Source of the DNA: CAZIMM01 sp964540415
GTDB taxonomy: Bacteria; Bacillota; Clostridia; Oscillospirales; Acutalibacteraceae
Assembly (NCBI GenBank): GCA_964540415.1
Contig: CAZIMM010000002.1
Location: 1 to 64,000, forward strand
DNA: 64,000 nt
Reading direction: 5' to 3'
Part shown: positions 44,134 through 52,151 of the stretch, one piece after another
Position numbering within the stretch: the first letter of the stretch is position 1
How the letters are laid out: each line of letters opens with the position of its first letter
Notes under the pieces: generated by a model
Database searches by the model: none
What the model was told of the DNA's origin: nothing
The model's input: the letters and a program-made list of their open reading frames with translations, nothing else
Made by a program: the position numbers and the translations under genes

Positions 44134-45356
44134 CGCGCGAGCAATTCCTCACGGTTGTTGGATGCTCTGCCGTCAATGACGTCGCCGAGCATCTTTTCCA
44201 ACAGAGCACCGGTTTGCTGACCGGCAACGCCGAACGCTTTCAGGTCATTACCCGTCACGGCAAGCTGACTCACGGAAATGCAGGCGTTTTCGCTCACAAA
44301 CCGTTTCACTGTTGCGGAAAGCCTGTGCACGGCATTTGCCGCCTGCGTGTCGTCGGTCGCTCCTGCAAGAGCAGCTCTCAGATGCAGCATGTCAAGAACG
44401 GGCTGCACGCCGCAGCTTCCGGCAAGCTTTTTCAGTTCGGCCTCTCCCGGCACGGGAGGGGCTTTTTCATTCAGTTCAAGCAGCAGGCGCACGCCGTTTG
44501 TCACGGCCTTTTCGGCCTTGAGCGCGGCGAGAGTTACGGCGGCAAAATCCGGCAGGGGACTGCCCCCGGTTTCAAGCTTTGACGAAAGAAAAACCGCGGC
44601 AAGGCGGAGAATTTTTTCGGGTTTCACAAGGGGCAGCATCCGGGACAGCAGCTCCTGCCGCACGGCGGAAAAAGCAATCAGGCTGCTCATTGCGGAGCTG
44701 TAGCGCAACAGCACGTCTCCGGCATTCTTTCCGCAGACAAGCTGTGAAAGCTCGGAATACTTTCTCTCGGCGGATATGTTTCCGAGCAGAGCGCTGTTTT
44801 CAAAAACCGAGCGGGCGGTTCGCTCCTCAACCGTGAAGCCGAGCGTTGCGCTGAACCGCAGGGCGCGCATAATTCTTAAGGCATCCTCACCGAAACGGAC
44901 ATCGGGTTCTCCGACGCAGGATATACGTTCTGCGGCAATATCTGCAAGCCCGCCGAACGGGTCAATAAGCCCGCGGCTCGGGCTGTACGCCATGGCATTG
45001 ACGGTGAAGTCCCTTCTGGACAAATCACTCCGGATGTCCAACAAAAAGCTCACCTTCTCCGGGTGGCGGTTGTCGGAATATGTGCCGTCGGTGCGGTAGG
45101 TTGTGACTTCAAGCGGCACAGCATCAACAATCACCAGCACCGTGCCGTGCCGTACGGCGTTTTCAATTGCTTTGTGCTGCGGAAAACAAAGCATCGTCTG
45201 CTCGGGCAGGGCGTTTGTTGCAATGTCAAAATCGTGCGGACTCAGACCCATTGCGGAATCACGCACACAGCCGCCCACGAGAAAGCCCTCAAAGCCGCCC
45301 TTTTCGAGCAGCCCGAGAGCTTTTGTAACATATGATGGGATTTTGAATTCAATCAT
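44112..45356 (-). CDS. cca: CCA-adding tRNA nucleotidyltransferase
   Basis: Adds or repairs the CCA 3' end of tRNA. Class II nucleotidyltransferase motif GFLVGGCVRDSAMG (residues 25-38) and the two catalytic Asps in HDFDIAT (42 and 44), TYRTDGTYSDNRHP and DFTVNAMAYS are present; helical neck/body follow (RIMRALRFSATLGF). 414 residues. Short A- or CC-adding variants cannot be excluded, but no partner gene is visible here. Downstream of the two-component genes by 21 bp, so probably cotranscribed. The 3' end overlaps the phosphoesterase gene. Confidence 0.94.
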   Translation of the reverse strand: MIEFKIPSYVTKALGLLEKGGFEGFLVGGCVRDSAMGLSPHDFDIATNALPEQTMLCFPQHKAIENAVRHGTVLVIVDAVPLEVTTYRTDGTYSDNRHPEKVSFLLDIRSDLSRRDFTVNAMAYSPSRGLIDPFGGLADIAAERISCVGEPDVRFGEDALRIMRALRFSATLGFTVEERTARSVFENSALLGNISAERKYSELSQLVCGKNAGDVLLRYSSAMSSLIAFSAVRQELLSRMLPLVKPEKILRLAAVFLSSKLETGGSPLPDFAAVTLAALKAEKAVTNGVRLLLELNEKAPPVPGEAELKKLAGSCGVQPVLDMLHLRAALAGATDDTQAANAVHRLSATVKRFVSENACISVSQLAVTGNDLKAFGVAGQQTGALLEKMLGDVIDGRASNNREELLARYFSGIS

Positions 45357-45377
45357 GTCAGACTGTCACCGCCGCAG

Positions 45378-46961
45378 TTAATCGTCTGCCTGCTTTTCGT
45401 CCGAATCAGCCTCGTCCTTTTCCGGGGCAAGGGCTATGTCAAACCAGAAGGTCACGCCGTCCTCGCCGTTGCTCACGCCGTAATCCTGAGAGTGCATTTC
45501 CTGAATTGCCTTGGCAATCGACAGGCCGAGACCGAAACGCCCCTCGGAGCGGGAGTGGGATTTGTCGGAGCGGTAAAAGCTAATCCAGATGTTGTTGATG
45601 TCATCCTCGGCAATCAGCTCACCGGTGTTGAAAACACTCACTCTGTATTTATCACCGAGCTTTTCTCCGCTGATGTCAATTCTTTTTTCGCCGTCCGCGT
45701 GGTGGATGGCGTTTGAAACAAAGTTTCCGAACACCATTTCGAGCTTGCCGGGGTCTCCCAAGCCGAAAACTCCGCTGTCAACACTGTTTGTAACCTTTAT
45801 GCCGAGATCGTCGGCGAGAATGCCGTAGGAATAGAGAATGTTTGAAACAAACTGCGAAATTTCAAAGCGCTCGGGAGCGAGAGAATAAGAGCCGGACTCG
45901 TATTTCGAAAGCTCGAGCAGCTCCCAGACCAGCCTGTTCATTCGGTGGGTTTCCTCGATGATGATGTCGCAGTATTCCTGCGGGTCGTAGCTCGATTTGT
46001 TGATGCCGAGCTTGATGCCCTCCGCGTAGCCCTGAATAATTGCAATTGGGGTTTTCAGCTCGTGGGACGCGTTGGAAATGAATTCCTTGCGCGTCTGCTC
46101 AAGGCGGCGCTCATGCTCGATGTCTTCCTCAAGCCGTTTGTTTTTTTCCTGCAAATCGCGCATGGCGGAATCCAGGTTTGCGGAAAGTGTGTTGATGCTT
46201 TGCCCCAATTCGCCGATTTCGTTGACTGCATAGGGCGGACAGCGGTGGCTGAAATCAAAGTGCGACATGTTGCGGGTTATTTCGTTCATTTCAATGAGCG
46301 GCCGTGTGAACCGACGCACGAAGATATACACGACGATGCTTATCAGCACAAACGCGACAAAGGCAGTGAGCGTGACAAAGACAATTGCCGAATTGGCGTG
46401 AGAGTCAAGATAATTTGTCTTTGACATGATTTTGATGAAGCCGCCGTTTGCAATCGCCTTGCCGTAGACAAGGTACTGCACATCACGCCCCAGCTCCTGC
46501 TGCATTTCGAAATAGCTTCCGTCGCGGTTGTCCTTGTGCCTGATTGTCACCATGTTTTTGCGGCGGTAGCCCCCGATGATGTCTGAGGAGGAGCTGAGCC
46601 AGTCGTTGAAAAGGCTGCTGATGGCCGAGGAATAAACGAGCACGTTTGAGGAGTTGTAAATTTCAACCTCAATATTGTTGTTGTTTTCGATGCCGTACAT
46701 ATCGCTATAAAAAGTCTGGCTTGTGGAATTGAGCATGCCCTCAATTTCAACGCAGACGCTTTTTATGCTTCGCTGAGCATTGAAAAGATAAACAGCGTTG
46801 AGAAACTGTGAGTTTGCAAGGGTAATCAGCAAAACACCCACGCAGACAATCGCCGTTATCGGCAAAAAAAGCTGAGCGCGTATTTTTTTATAGCCGTGGG
46901 GCAGGGACTGCCTTGCAGCTTTATTTATGTTTTTGTTTGATGCTTTTTTATTTTCATCCAT
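45378..46961 (-). CDS. Sensor histidine kinase, 527 residues
   Basis: Transmembrane helix 1 at 31-50, extracytoplasmic sensor at about 51-190, helix 2 at 191-215, HAMP at about 216-268, then HisKA with ISNASHELKTPIA (phospho-His 300) and HATPase (FGNFVSNAIHHAD N-box, FGLGLSIAKAIQ G-box). Architecture is that of OmpR-family partners such as PhoR/WalK-type kinases, but it lacks a PAS domain, unlike WalK and PhoR. Sensor domain unrecognised. Lies 9 bp after its response regulator. Acidic C-terminal tail (APEKDEADSDEKQADD). Confidence 0.93.
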   Translation of the reverse strand: MDENKKASNKNINKAARQSLPHGYKKIRAQLFLPITAIVCVGVLLITLANSQFLNAVYLFNAQRSIKSVCVEIEGMLNSTSQTFYSDMYGIENNNNIEVEIYNSSNVLVYSSAISSLFNDWLSSSSDIIGGYRRKNMVTIRHKDNRDGSYFEMQQELGRDVQYLVYGKAIANGGFIKIMSKTNYLDSHANSAIVFVTLTAFVAFVLISIVVYIFVRRFTRPLIEMNEITRNMSHFDFSHRCPPYAVNEIGELGQSINTLSANLDSAMRDLQEKNKRLEEDIEHERRLEQTRKEFISNASHELKTPIAIIQGYAEGIKLGINKSSYDPQEYCDIIIEETHRMNRLVWELLELSKYESGSYSLAPERFEISQFVSNILYSYGILADDLGIKVTNSVDSGVFGLGDPGKLEMVFGNFVSNAIHHADGEKRIDISGEKLGDKYRVSVFNTGELIAEDDINNIWISFYRSDKSHSRSEGRFGLGLSIAKAIQEMHSQDYGVSNGEDGVTFWFDIALAPEKDEADSDEKQADD

Positions 46962-46970
46962 ATGAATGCC

Positions 46971-47657
46971 TTATGCTCCGGCTTCGATTTTGTAGCCGAT
47001 TCCGTACACGGTTTTGATGTGCGCGTTGCCCCAGTCCCCGAGCTTGGTTCTCAGCCTTGCCATGTGTGAGTCAACGGTGCGGATGTCACCCGCGTAATCG
47101 AAACCCCAGATGTCGTCAAGCAATTGGTCGCGCGAATAAACCCTGCCGATGCTTGTGAGCAGCTTAATAAGAATGCTGTACTCCTTGAGGGTCAGCTCCA
47201 CACGCTCGCCGTCAAGCAGAACCTCGTGTGCGTTTTCATCAACAAAGAGCTCACCCAGCCGCAGCCCCTCGCTGTCCTCCGTCTTTTCGCCGGACGCGCG
47301 CTTGAGCAGCGCTTCAACCCTTTTCATAAGAACAGTTGGGCTGAAGGGCTTGGTTACATAATCGTCCGCACCCACTTCAAAACCCATGAGCTCGTCGAAC
47401 TCCTGGCTGCGGGCGGTGAGAAGAATAATCGGCACACCGGAGAATTTGCGTATCACACGGCAGACCTCCCAGCCGTCCATATCAGGCATCATGATGTCAA
47501 CAATCATCAGCGCGGTGTCGGGGTTGTTTTCGAAAAGCTTTACGGCAACATCGCCGTCGTCTGCCTCAAGAGGCTCGTAATCCTCGGCGCGAAGAAAGTC
47601 GCACACAAGACGTCTGATACGTTGCTCGTCGTCTGCAACGATAATTTTCTTTCCCAT
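46971..47657 (-). CDS. OmpR/PhoB-family response regulator, 228 residues
   Basis: Receiver domain with acidic pocket ADDE (8-11), phospho-Asp 54 (VDIMMPDMDG) and Lys 103 (VTKPFSP). The C-terminal winged helix contains LTLKEYSILIKLL and RTVDSHMARLRTKLG. GGGAGG is 8-9 bp before ATG. Pairs with the histidine kinase downstream. It is transcribed divergently from an M23 peptidase gene, and the shared region holds a direct repeat like the boxes of WalR/PhoP regulators, so autoregulation and control of that gene are plausible. Confidence 0.96.
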   Translation of the reverse strand: MGKKIIVADDEQRIRRLVCDFLRAEDYEPLEADDGDVAVKLFENNPDTALMIVDIMMPDMDGWEVCRVIRKFSGVPIILLTARSQEFDELMGFEVGADDYVTKPFSPTVLMKRVEALLKRASGEKTEDSEGLRLGELFVDENAHEVLLDGERVELTLKEYSILIKLLTSIGRVYSRDQLLDDIWGFDYAGDIRTVDSHMARLRTKLGDWGNAHIKTVYGIGYKIEAGA

Positions 47658-47687
47658 GGAAAAGACCTCCCGTTTGTTGATGTGAAT

Positions 47688-47716
47688 ATTCTATCACACA
47701 GCATTTTATCTTTCAA
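47688..47716 (-). promoter_or_regulatory. Promoter of the two-component operon
   Basis: Minus strand TTGAAA (47716-47711), 17 bp, extended -10 TGaTAGAAT (TAGAAT 47693-47688). Confidence 0.65.
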
Positions 47717-47721
47717 GGCAC

Positions 47722-47738
47722 TTCACAATGAATTTACA
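47722..47738. promoter_or_regulatory. WalR/PhoP-like direct repeat box
   Basis: Read on the minus strand TGTAAA-TTCAT-TGTGAA; on the plus strand TTCACA-ATGAA-TTTACA. Two hexamers 11 bp apart match known formats of Firmicutes OmpR-family regulators (WalR TGTWAH-N5-TGTWAH with one mismatch; PhoP TTHACA-N5-TTHACA). The second hexamer is also the -35 of the M23 gene promoter. Confidence 0.55.
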
Positions 47739-47761
47739 AATCCACAACACACGCGTGTAAT
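47733..47761 (+). promoter_or_regulatory. Candidate promoter of the M23/M50 pair
   Basis: TTTACA (47733-47738), 17 bp, TGTAAT (47756-47761). A 6-1-6 inverted repeat GATATT-T-AATATC (47782-47794) lies in the leader. Confidence 0.45.
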
Positions 47762-47815
47762 ATCTGCAGACGTACAGCATAGATATTTAATATCAAACGC
47801 TAAAAGGAGAACAAA

Positions 47816-48730
47816 ATGTCAGAGGCTGATAATATCAAAGCATATGACGAAACCTATTCCGACGCACTTCCGCGCGCAACCGACAAACCGAAAAAAGGCG
47901 ATTGGCTTACGGGTCTGACGTTTTTTCAGTGCGTGATATGCGCCGTGCTGCTGGTTTTGCTTTTGTGTATGCAAAAGCTCGCGCCCGCGTCGTTTGACAG
48001 GCTGGGCGAAGCATATGCAAAGGTGATGAGCGTGGACCTGACCGCCTCCGAGGTTTCAGACGTTATGAAGCGCATCAGAAACTTTGTGGTTGCGCCCGCG
48101 GTTGAAGGAACAACCGTTTTTTCGGAAGAAACGGGCACAACAATCGCGGAAGACGAAACGACAAGTGACGAAGACGAAACGACAAGTGACGAAGACGCCG
48201 CAACAAGCGCGGAAGACGGCACAACGCGGGAGGAAAAGGCAACAGGGGGTGAGGGAGGCGAGGATGTCGGGCTGTATGAGGCACTCGGAACAACAAGCTT
48301 TGCTCCGTATTTTTTAACCGACGATATATGTGTGCCCGTGCACGGCAGAGTGTCCTCCGGCTTCGGCTACAGAATTCATCCCGTAACGGAGTCATGGAGC
48401 TTTCACACCGGAATTGACATTGCCGCAGACGAGGATACACGAATCGCCGCCGCGCTTGACGGTGTGATAACCGAGGCGGGTTATAATGACGAAAGAGGCT
48501 ACTACATTATTATGACTCATTCCGACGGACTTGAAACCGCATACTACCACTGCTCGGAGCTTGTTGCTGAGCAGGGGGCAAGGGTGCTGAAAGGGGAAAC
48601 CGTCGCGCGGGTGGGCAGCACCGGACGCTCCACCGGACCGCATCTGCATTTTGAAATCAGAATAAACAATGTGCGCTGCAACCCGGCTTTTGCGGCGGAT
48701 TACAAAGCTGTTGACGGCGAGAGTATGTGA
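47816..48730 (+). CDS. Membrane-anchored M23 (LytM-type) peptidase, SpoIVFA-like context
   Basis: Single membrane helix (about 33-52), a flexible acidic Thr/Glu/Asp linker with short repeats (ETTSDED, residues about 105-150), and a C-terminal LytM/M23 domain. The zinc and catalytic residues are all present: HTGID (His197, Asp201), YYHC (His245) and HLH (276-278), after SGFGYRIHPV. It could cut peptidoglycan cross-bridges. The very next gene is an M50 site-2 protease, the same order as spoIVFA-spoIVFB, where SpoIVFA has an M23-like domain. That identification is inference. AAAGGAG precedes ATG. Confidence 0.85.
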   Translation: MSEADNIKAYDETYSDALPRATDKPKKGDWLTGLTFFQCVICAVLLVLLLCMQKLAPASFDRLGEAYAKVMSVDLTASEVSDVMKRIRNFVVAPAVEGTTVFSEETGTTIAEDETTSDEDETTSDEDAATSAEDGTTREEKATGGEGGEDVGLYEALGTTSFAPYFLTDDICVPVHGRVSSGFGYRIHPVTESWSFHTGIDIAADEDTRIAAALDGVITEAGYNDERGYYIIMTHSDGLETAYYHCSELVAEQGARVLKGETVARVGSTGRSTGPHLHFEIRINNVRCNPAFAADYKAVDGESM

Positions 48731-49307
48731 TACCGGAATCAGAATAAGCTTTTTCTTTGCCGCTGTTGTGACACTTGCTCTCATTCTCGACAGAACCGGT
48801 ACGGCGCTGATAACCCTGTGCGCCGCAGTGATCCATGAAACCGGGCACCTGCTCTGCCTTTTGTGGTTCGGTGAAGCGCCGCGGCTCATCTGCCTTGAGC
48901 CGTTCGGAATGAGAATAACGCGCAGGGGCAACATCGGTGTCGGCCTCGGGTGCGAGGCGGCAATAGCTCTTGCGGGTCCGTGCGCCAACCTTTTGCTTGC
49001 GGCAGTGCTTGCGATTGTCGGGCTGTGCTTCGGCGCTGCCGGGCTGAAAAGAGCCGTTGCGGTCAACCTCGCAATTGCGCTGTTCAACCTTTTGCCGATT
49101 CATCCCCTTGACGCGGGCAGAGCGCTTTATCATCTTTTGTGCATAAGAATGAACACGGTTTCCGCCGAACGCACGGTGACGGTTGTCGGCTTTGTGCTGA
49201 TTGTGCCTCTTGCGGCTGCAGGAGTTTTTGTGCTGATAAAAAGCCGTTACAACATTTCGCTGCTGCTGGCATCTGTGTATCTCGCGCTTTTGCTCATCAG
49301 AGGATAA
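48669..49307 (+). CDS. M50 site-2 protease family protein, SpoIVFB-like, start uncertain
   Basis: Intramembrane zinc metalloprotease. HETGH (residues 56-60 from the first ATG) and NLLPIHPLDAGR (third zinc ligand Asp 148; the usual second Gly is Ala) are in membrane helices; about five hydrophobic segments, no CBS or PDZ domain. SpoIVFB, which cuts pro-sigma-K, has this layout. The start is unclear: the ATG at 48669 overlaps the M23 gene by 62 bp without a Shine-Dalgarno, a TTG is at 48711, and GTA at 48723 is where homologous sequence seems to begin. Residues from about 20 on (TGIRISFFFAAVV) are surely coding. Confidence 0.82.
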   Translation: MCAATRLLRRITKLLTARVCDTGIRISFFFAAVVTLALILDRTGTALITLCAAVIHETGHLLCLLWFGEAPRLICLEPFGMRITRRGNIGVGLGCEAAIALAGPCANLLLAAVLAIVGLCFGAAGLKRAVAVNLAIALFNLLPIHPLDAGRALYHLLCIRMNTVSAERTVTVVGFVLIVPLAAAGVFVLIKSRYNISLLLASVYLALLLIRG

Positions 49308-49443
49308 ATAATTCAACAAAAAATGCGGCTGTAACCGAACGCGAAAATGCGAAGGGTTACGCCGCGTTTTGCTTTGTAATTTGCGCCGGGGTGTTTCTTG
49401 ACATCGTGGGCGGTTTGGATTATCATATACCGGATGAACCTGC

Positions 49444-52038
49444 TCAGCCCTTTGCGTCATACCATGTCTTTCCGCGGTGAGCGTCAACGCAGAGACGAAC
49501 TTTCATTTTCACCGCGTTTTCCATTTTGTCAACAAGAATTTTTTCAACCGCCTCTGCCTCGTTTTCGGGGGCTTCGACAATCAGCTCATCGTGTACCTGG
49601 AGAATCAGCTTCGCCGAGAGACCGCGGCTGCAAAGCTCCTCATAGGCCTTGACCATGGCAATCTTGATGATGTCCGCAGCCGTGCCCTGAATGGGCATAT
49701 TGCGAGCGACCCGCTCGCCGAAGGCTCGTAAAGCGGCGTTTGAGGATGAAAGCTCCGGCAGATAGCGGCGCCGCTTGAACAGAGTTTCAACATAACCGTT
49801 TGCCTTTGCGGATTCAACAATTTTGTGCATATATTCGTCAACGCCGGAATAGTGGCGAAGGTATTCCTTGATATAGCTGTCGGCTTCACTGCGCGTAACA
49901 CCGATGTCCTTTGCAAGCGAAAAAGCGCCGATGCCGTAAACAATCCCGAAATTGACTGCTTTCGCCCTGCTCCTCATCAGCGGAGTCACCATCGGCACAG
50001 GCATATTGAAAACCTGAGAAGCTGTCAGGGTGTGGATGTCAACGGATTCGTTGAACGCGTCGAGCATAACCGAATCGTCGGCGATGTCTGCAAGAACGCG
50101 CAATTCAATTTGCGAATAGTCCGCGTCAACAAGCACGCAGCCCTTTTTTGCCTTGAAAAATTTGCGCATTTCTCTCCCGAGCTCACTGCGCACCGGAATG
50201 TTCTGAAGATTGGGCTCTGTTGATGATATTCTGCCTGTGCGCGTTTCGGTCTGGTTGAGGGTGGAATGAATTCTTCCGTCCGCGCCGACAACCTTGAGCA
50301 TTCCGTCACAATAGGTGGATTTGAGCTTTGCGAGAGTCCGGTATTCCAGCACCATGGCGACAATCGGATAATCGTCCGCAAGTGACTCGAGCACCTCTGC
50401 TCCGGTGGAATATCCGCTCTTTGTCTTTTTTTTCACGGGCAAACCGAGCTTTTCAAACAGCGCTTCGCCGAGCTGCTTGGGCGAATTGAGGTTGAAGGTG
50501 AATCCGGCAATGCCGTAAATCGCATCCGTAAGCTCGCTTATGCGTGAGTCAAGGCCGGCTCCGAAAGAGCGTATGCCGTCTGTGTCCGTCTCAAAGCCGA
50601 CTAGCTCCATTGAGGCGAGCACACGCGCCAGCGGAATTTCAATGTCGCGCAGCAGCGGCAGCTGGCCGTTTTCATCCAGCAGCTTTTCAAGCTTTTCGCA
50701 AAGCTCCGGCAGCATGGAAGCATCCTTGCACGAGGTGTCCGGCTCTGTTTTGAACACGGGTGACGGAACACCGTATTCCTGCGCGAGACGCTGCACGGAA
50801 TAGTTGTTTGCCGAGGGGTTGAGAATATATCCGGCAAGGGACGTGTCAAATTTCACACAGTCCGTCGGAATATTGTTTGACAGAGCATAGGCGTAAACCG
50901 GCTTTGAGCTGTCGGTGAACTTTTCGATTCTTTTGTCCGCAAGAAACGAGGCGACAAACGGAGCAAAGCCGAGGCTGAGCGAATTTGCAGTCAGAACCCC
51001 GGAGGGAACTGCAAAATTCAGCGCACACAGGCTTCCCTCAAGCAAATCGGAGGTGAAATATGCCTTGCCTGCGCTTCTGAGATCTTCGAGCAGCTTTTCA
51101 AGGTCATATGCTTCCTCCGCGCACAGCGGCTTTTCCTTCTGAGCGGTTTTCTGCGGCTGCTGTTCACGCGGCTGTGCAGGAAGCCTGAGCCTTTCAAGGA
51201 GCTTGAACATTTCAAGGTCTGTGAGAATGCGTGTCACCTCAAAAGCATTCGGCGCGGAGGGCACATATTGATCCGCCCCGGATTCAACCGGAGCATCAAG
51301 ACAGATTGTGCCGAGGGTACGGCTCAGATAAGCACTTTCGCGCCCCGCACGCAGCTTTTCGCGCACACCGGGCTTTATGTCAAGGGTGTCAAGCTTTTCA
51401 TAGATATTGTCTATGCCGCCGAAGGATGCCACCAGATCGGAGGCAGTCTTTTTTCCGACACCGGCGACTCCGGGAATGTTGTCGGAGCTGTCGCCCATAA
51501 GCGCCTTGATGTCAATGAGCAGGGCAGGCTCCACGCCGTATTCCTGCCTGACTTCCTCGGGAGTGTAGCGCTTTGTCACCGGTCTGCCCATTTGCGTTGA
51601 AGCGAGCAGCACAGTGACTCCCGGAGCGACGAGCTGAAGGCTGTCCCTGTCGCCCGTGGCAATGTAGCACTCGTCCGCTCCGCTTTTTGAACCCAGTGTG
51701 CCGAGAATATCGTCGGCTTCATAGCCCTCGCATTCAATGAGGCTGTATCCCAGCGCCGTGAGCAGCTCCTTGAGCACCGGAAACTGCTGGGCAAGCTCCG
51801 GAGGCATACCCTTGCGCTGTGCCTTGTAGCCGGAATACATCTTGTGCCGGAATGTCGGCGCATGCATGTCAAAGGCAATTGCCACAGAATCGGGCGAACA
51901 CTCGTCGAGCAGACGCAAAAGGATGTTCATGAAGCCTTGAATTGCGTTCGTGAACCTGCCGTCCTTTGTTGTAAGAAGCTTGATGCCGAAAAAAGCGCGA
52001 TTGAAGATGCTGTTGCCGTCAATAACCAGAAGCTTCAT
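49444..52038 (-). CDS. polA: DNA polymerase I
   Basis: Repair and Okazaki-fragment polymerase, 864 residues. The N-terminal 5'-3' exonuclease (LLVIDGNSIFNRAFFG, YEADDILGTL, GDSSDNIPGVAGVGKKTA) is intact. The 3'-5' exonuclease region (about 300-430) lacks the FDTET metal motif, reading YFTSDLLEGSL, so proofreading is probably lost, as in many Gram-positive PolA proteins. The polymerase has DADYSQIELRVLA (motif A), RSRAKAVNFGIVYG (motif B) and VHDELIVEAP (motif C). ATG 52038 is preceded by a weak GGACGG-type site. Confidence 0.96.
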   Translation of the reverse strand: MKLLVIDGNSIFNRAFFGIKLLTTKDGRFTNAIQGFMNILLRLLDECSPDSVAIAFDMHAPTFRHKMYSGYKAQRKGMPPELAQQFPVLKELLTALGYSLIECEGYEADDILGTLGSKSGADECYIATGDRDSLQLVAPGVTVLLASTQMGRPVTKRYTPEEVRQEYGVEPALLIDIKALMGDSSDNIPGVAGVGKKTASDLVASFGGIDNIYEKLDTLDIKPGVREKLRAGRESAYLSRTLGTICLDAPVESGADQYVPSAPNAFEVTRILTDLEMFKLLERLRLPAQPREQQPQKTAQKEKPLCAEEAYDLEKLLEDLRSAGKAYFTSDLLEGSLCALNFAVPSGVLTANSLSLGFAPFVASFLADKRIEKFTDSSKPVYAYALSNNIPTDCVKFDTSLAGYILNPSANNYSVQRLAQEYGVPSPVFKTEPDTSCKDASMLPELCEKLEKLLDENGQLPLLRDIEIPLARVLASMELVGFETDTDGIRSFGAGLDSRISELTDAIYGIAGFTFNLNSPKQLGEALFEKLGLPVKKKTKSGYSTGAEVLESLADDYPIVAMVLEYRTLAKLKSTYCDGMLKVVGADGRIHSTLNQTETRTGRISSTEPNLQNIPVRSELGREMRKFFKAKKGCVLVDADYSQIELRVLADIADDSVMLDAFNESVDIHTLTASQVFNMPVPMVTPLMRSRAKAVNFGIVYGIGAFSLAKDIGVTRSEADSYIKEYLRHYSGVDEYMHKIVESAKANGYVETLFKRRRYLPELSSSNAALRAFGERVARNMPIQGTAADIIKIAMVKAYEELCSRGLSAKLILQVHDELIVEAPENEAEAVEKILVDKMENAVKMKVRLCVDAHRGKTWYDAKG

Positions 52039-52099
52039 ATCATCCGTCCTGTCCGTTGCGCATAAGAGCGCGCAAATAAAAATTCTGTTGATACTTTAT

Positions 52100-52129
52100 A
52101 TTATAGCACGTTGCGGCGCAAATCCGCAA
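52100..52129 (-). promoter_or_regulatory. Candidate polA promoter overlapping a palindrome
   Basis: Minus strand TTGCGG (52129-52124), 18 bp spacer, extended -10 TGcTATAAT (TATAAT 52105-52100). The inverted repeat GTTGCGG-N7-CCGCAAC (52110-52130) covers the -35 and the spacer. Confidence 0.5.
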
Positions 52130-52137
52130 CAGTTTTT
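52110..52137 (+). terminator. Hairpin with T-run in the leader of the dihydrouridine synthase gene
   Basis: GTTGCGG (52110-52116), loop of 7, CCGCAAC (52124-52130), then AGTTTTT. It looks like an intrinsic terminator directly in front of the AAAGGAG ribosome binding site, with no coding gene upstream on that strand; it may be an attenuator or only the polA operator-like palindrome. Confidence 0.35.
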
Positions 52138-52151
52138 CAAAGGAGAGCTTT

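Noticed and set aside
47756..47794. Sigma-E-like promoter before the M23 gene (TAATATC and CATAGATA)
   Set aside because: Spacing is about one base short and two bases of the -10 mismatch; too weak to list.
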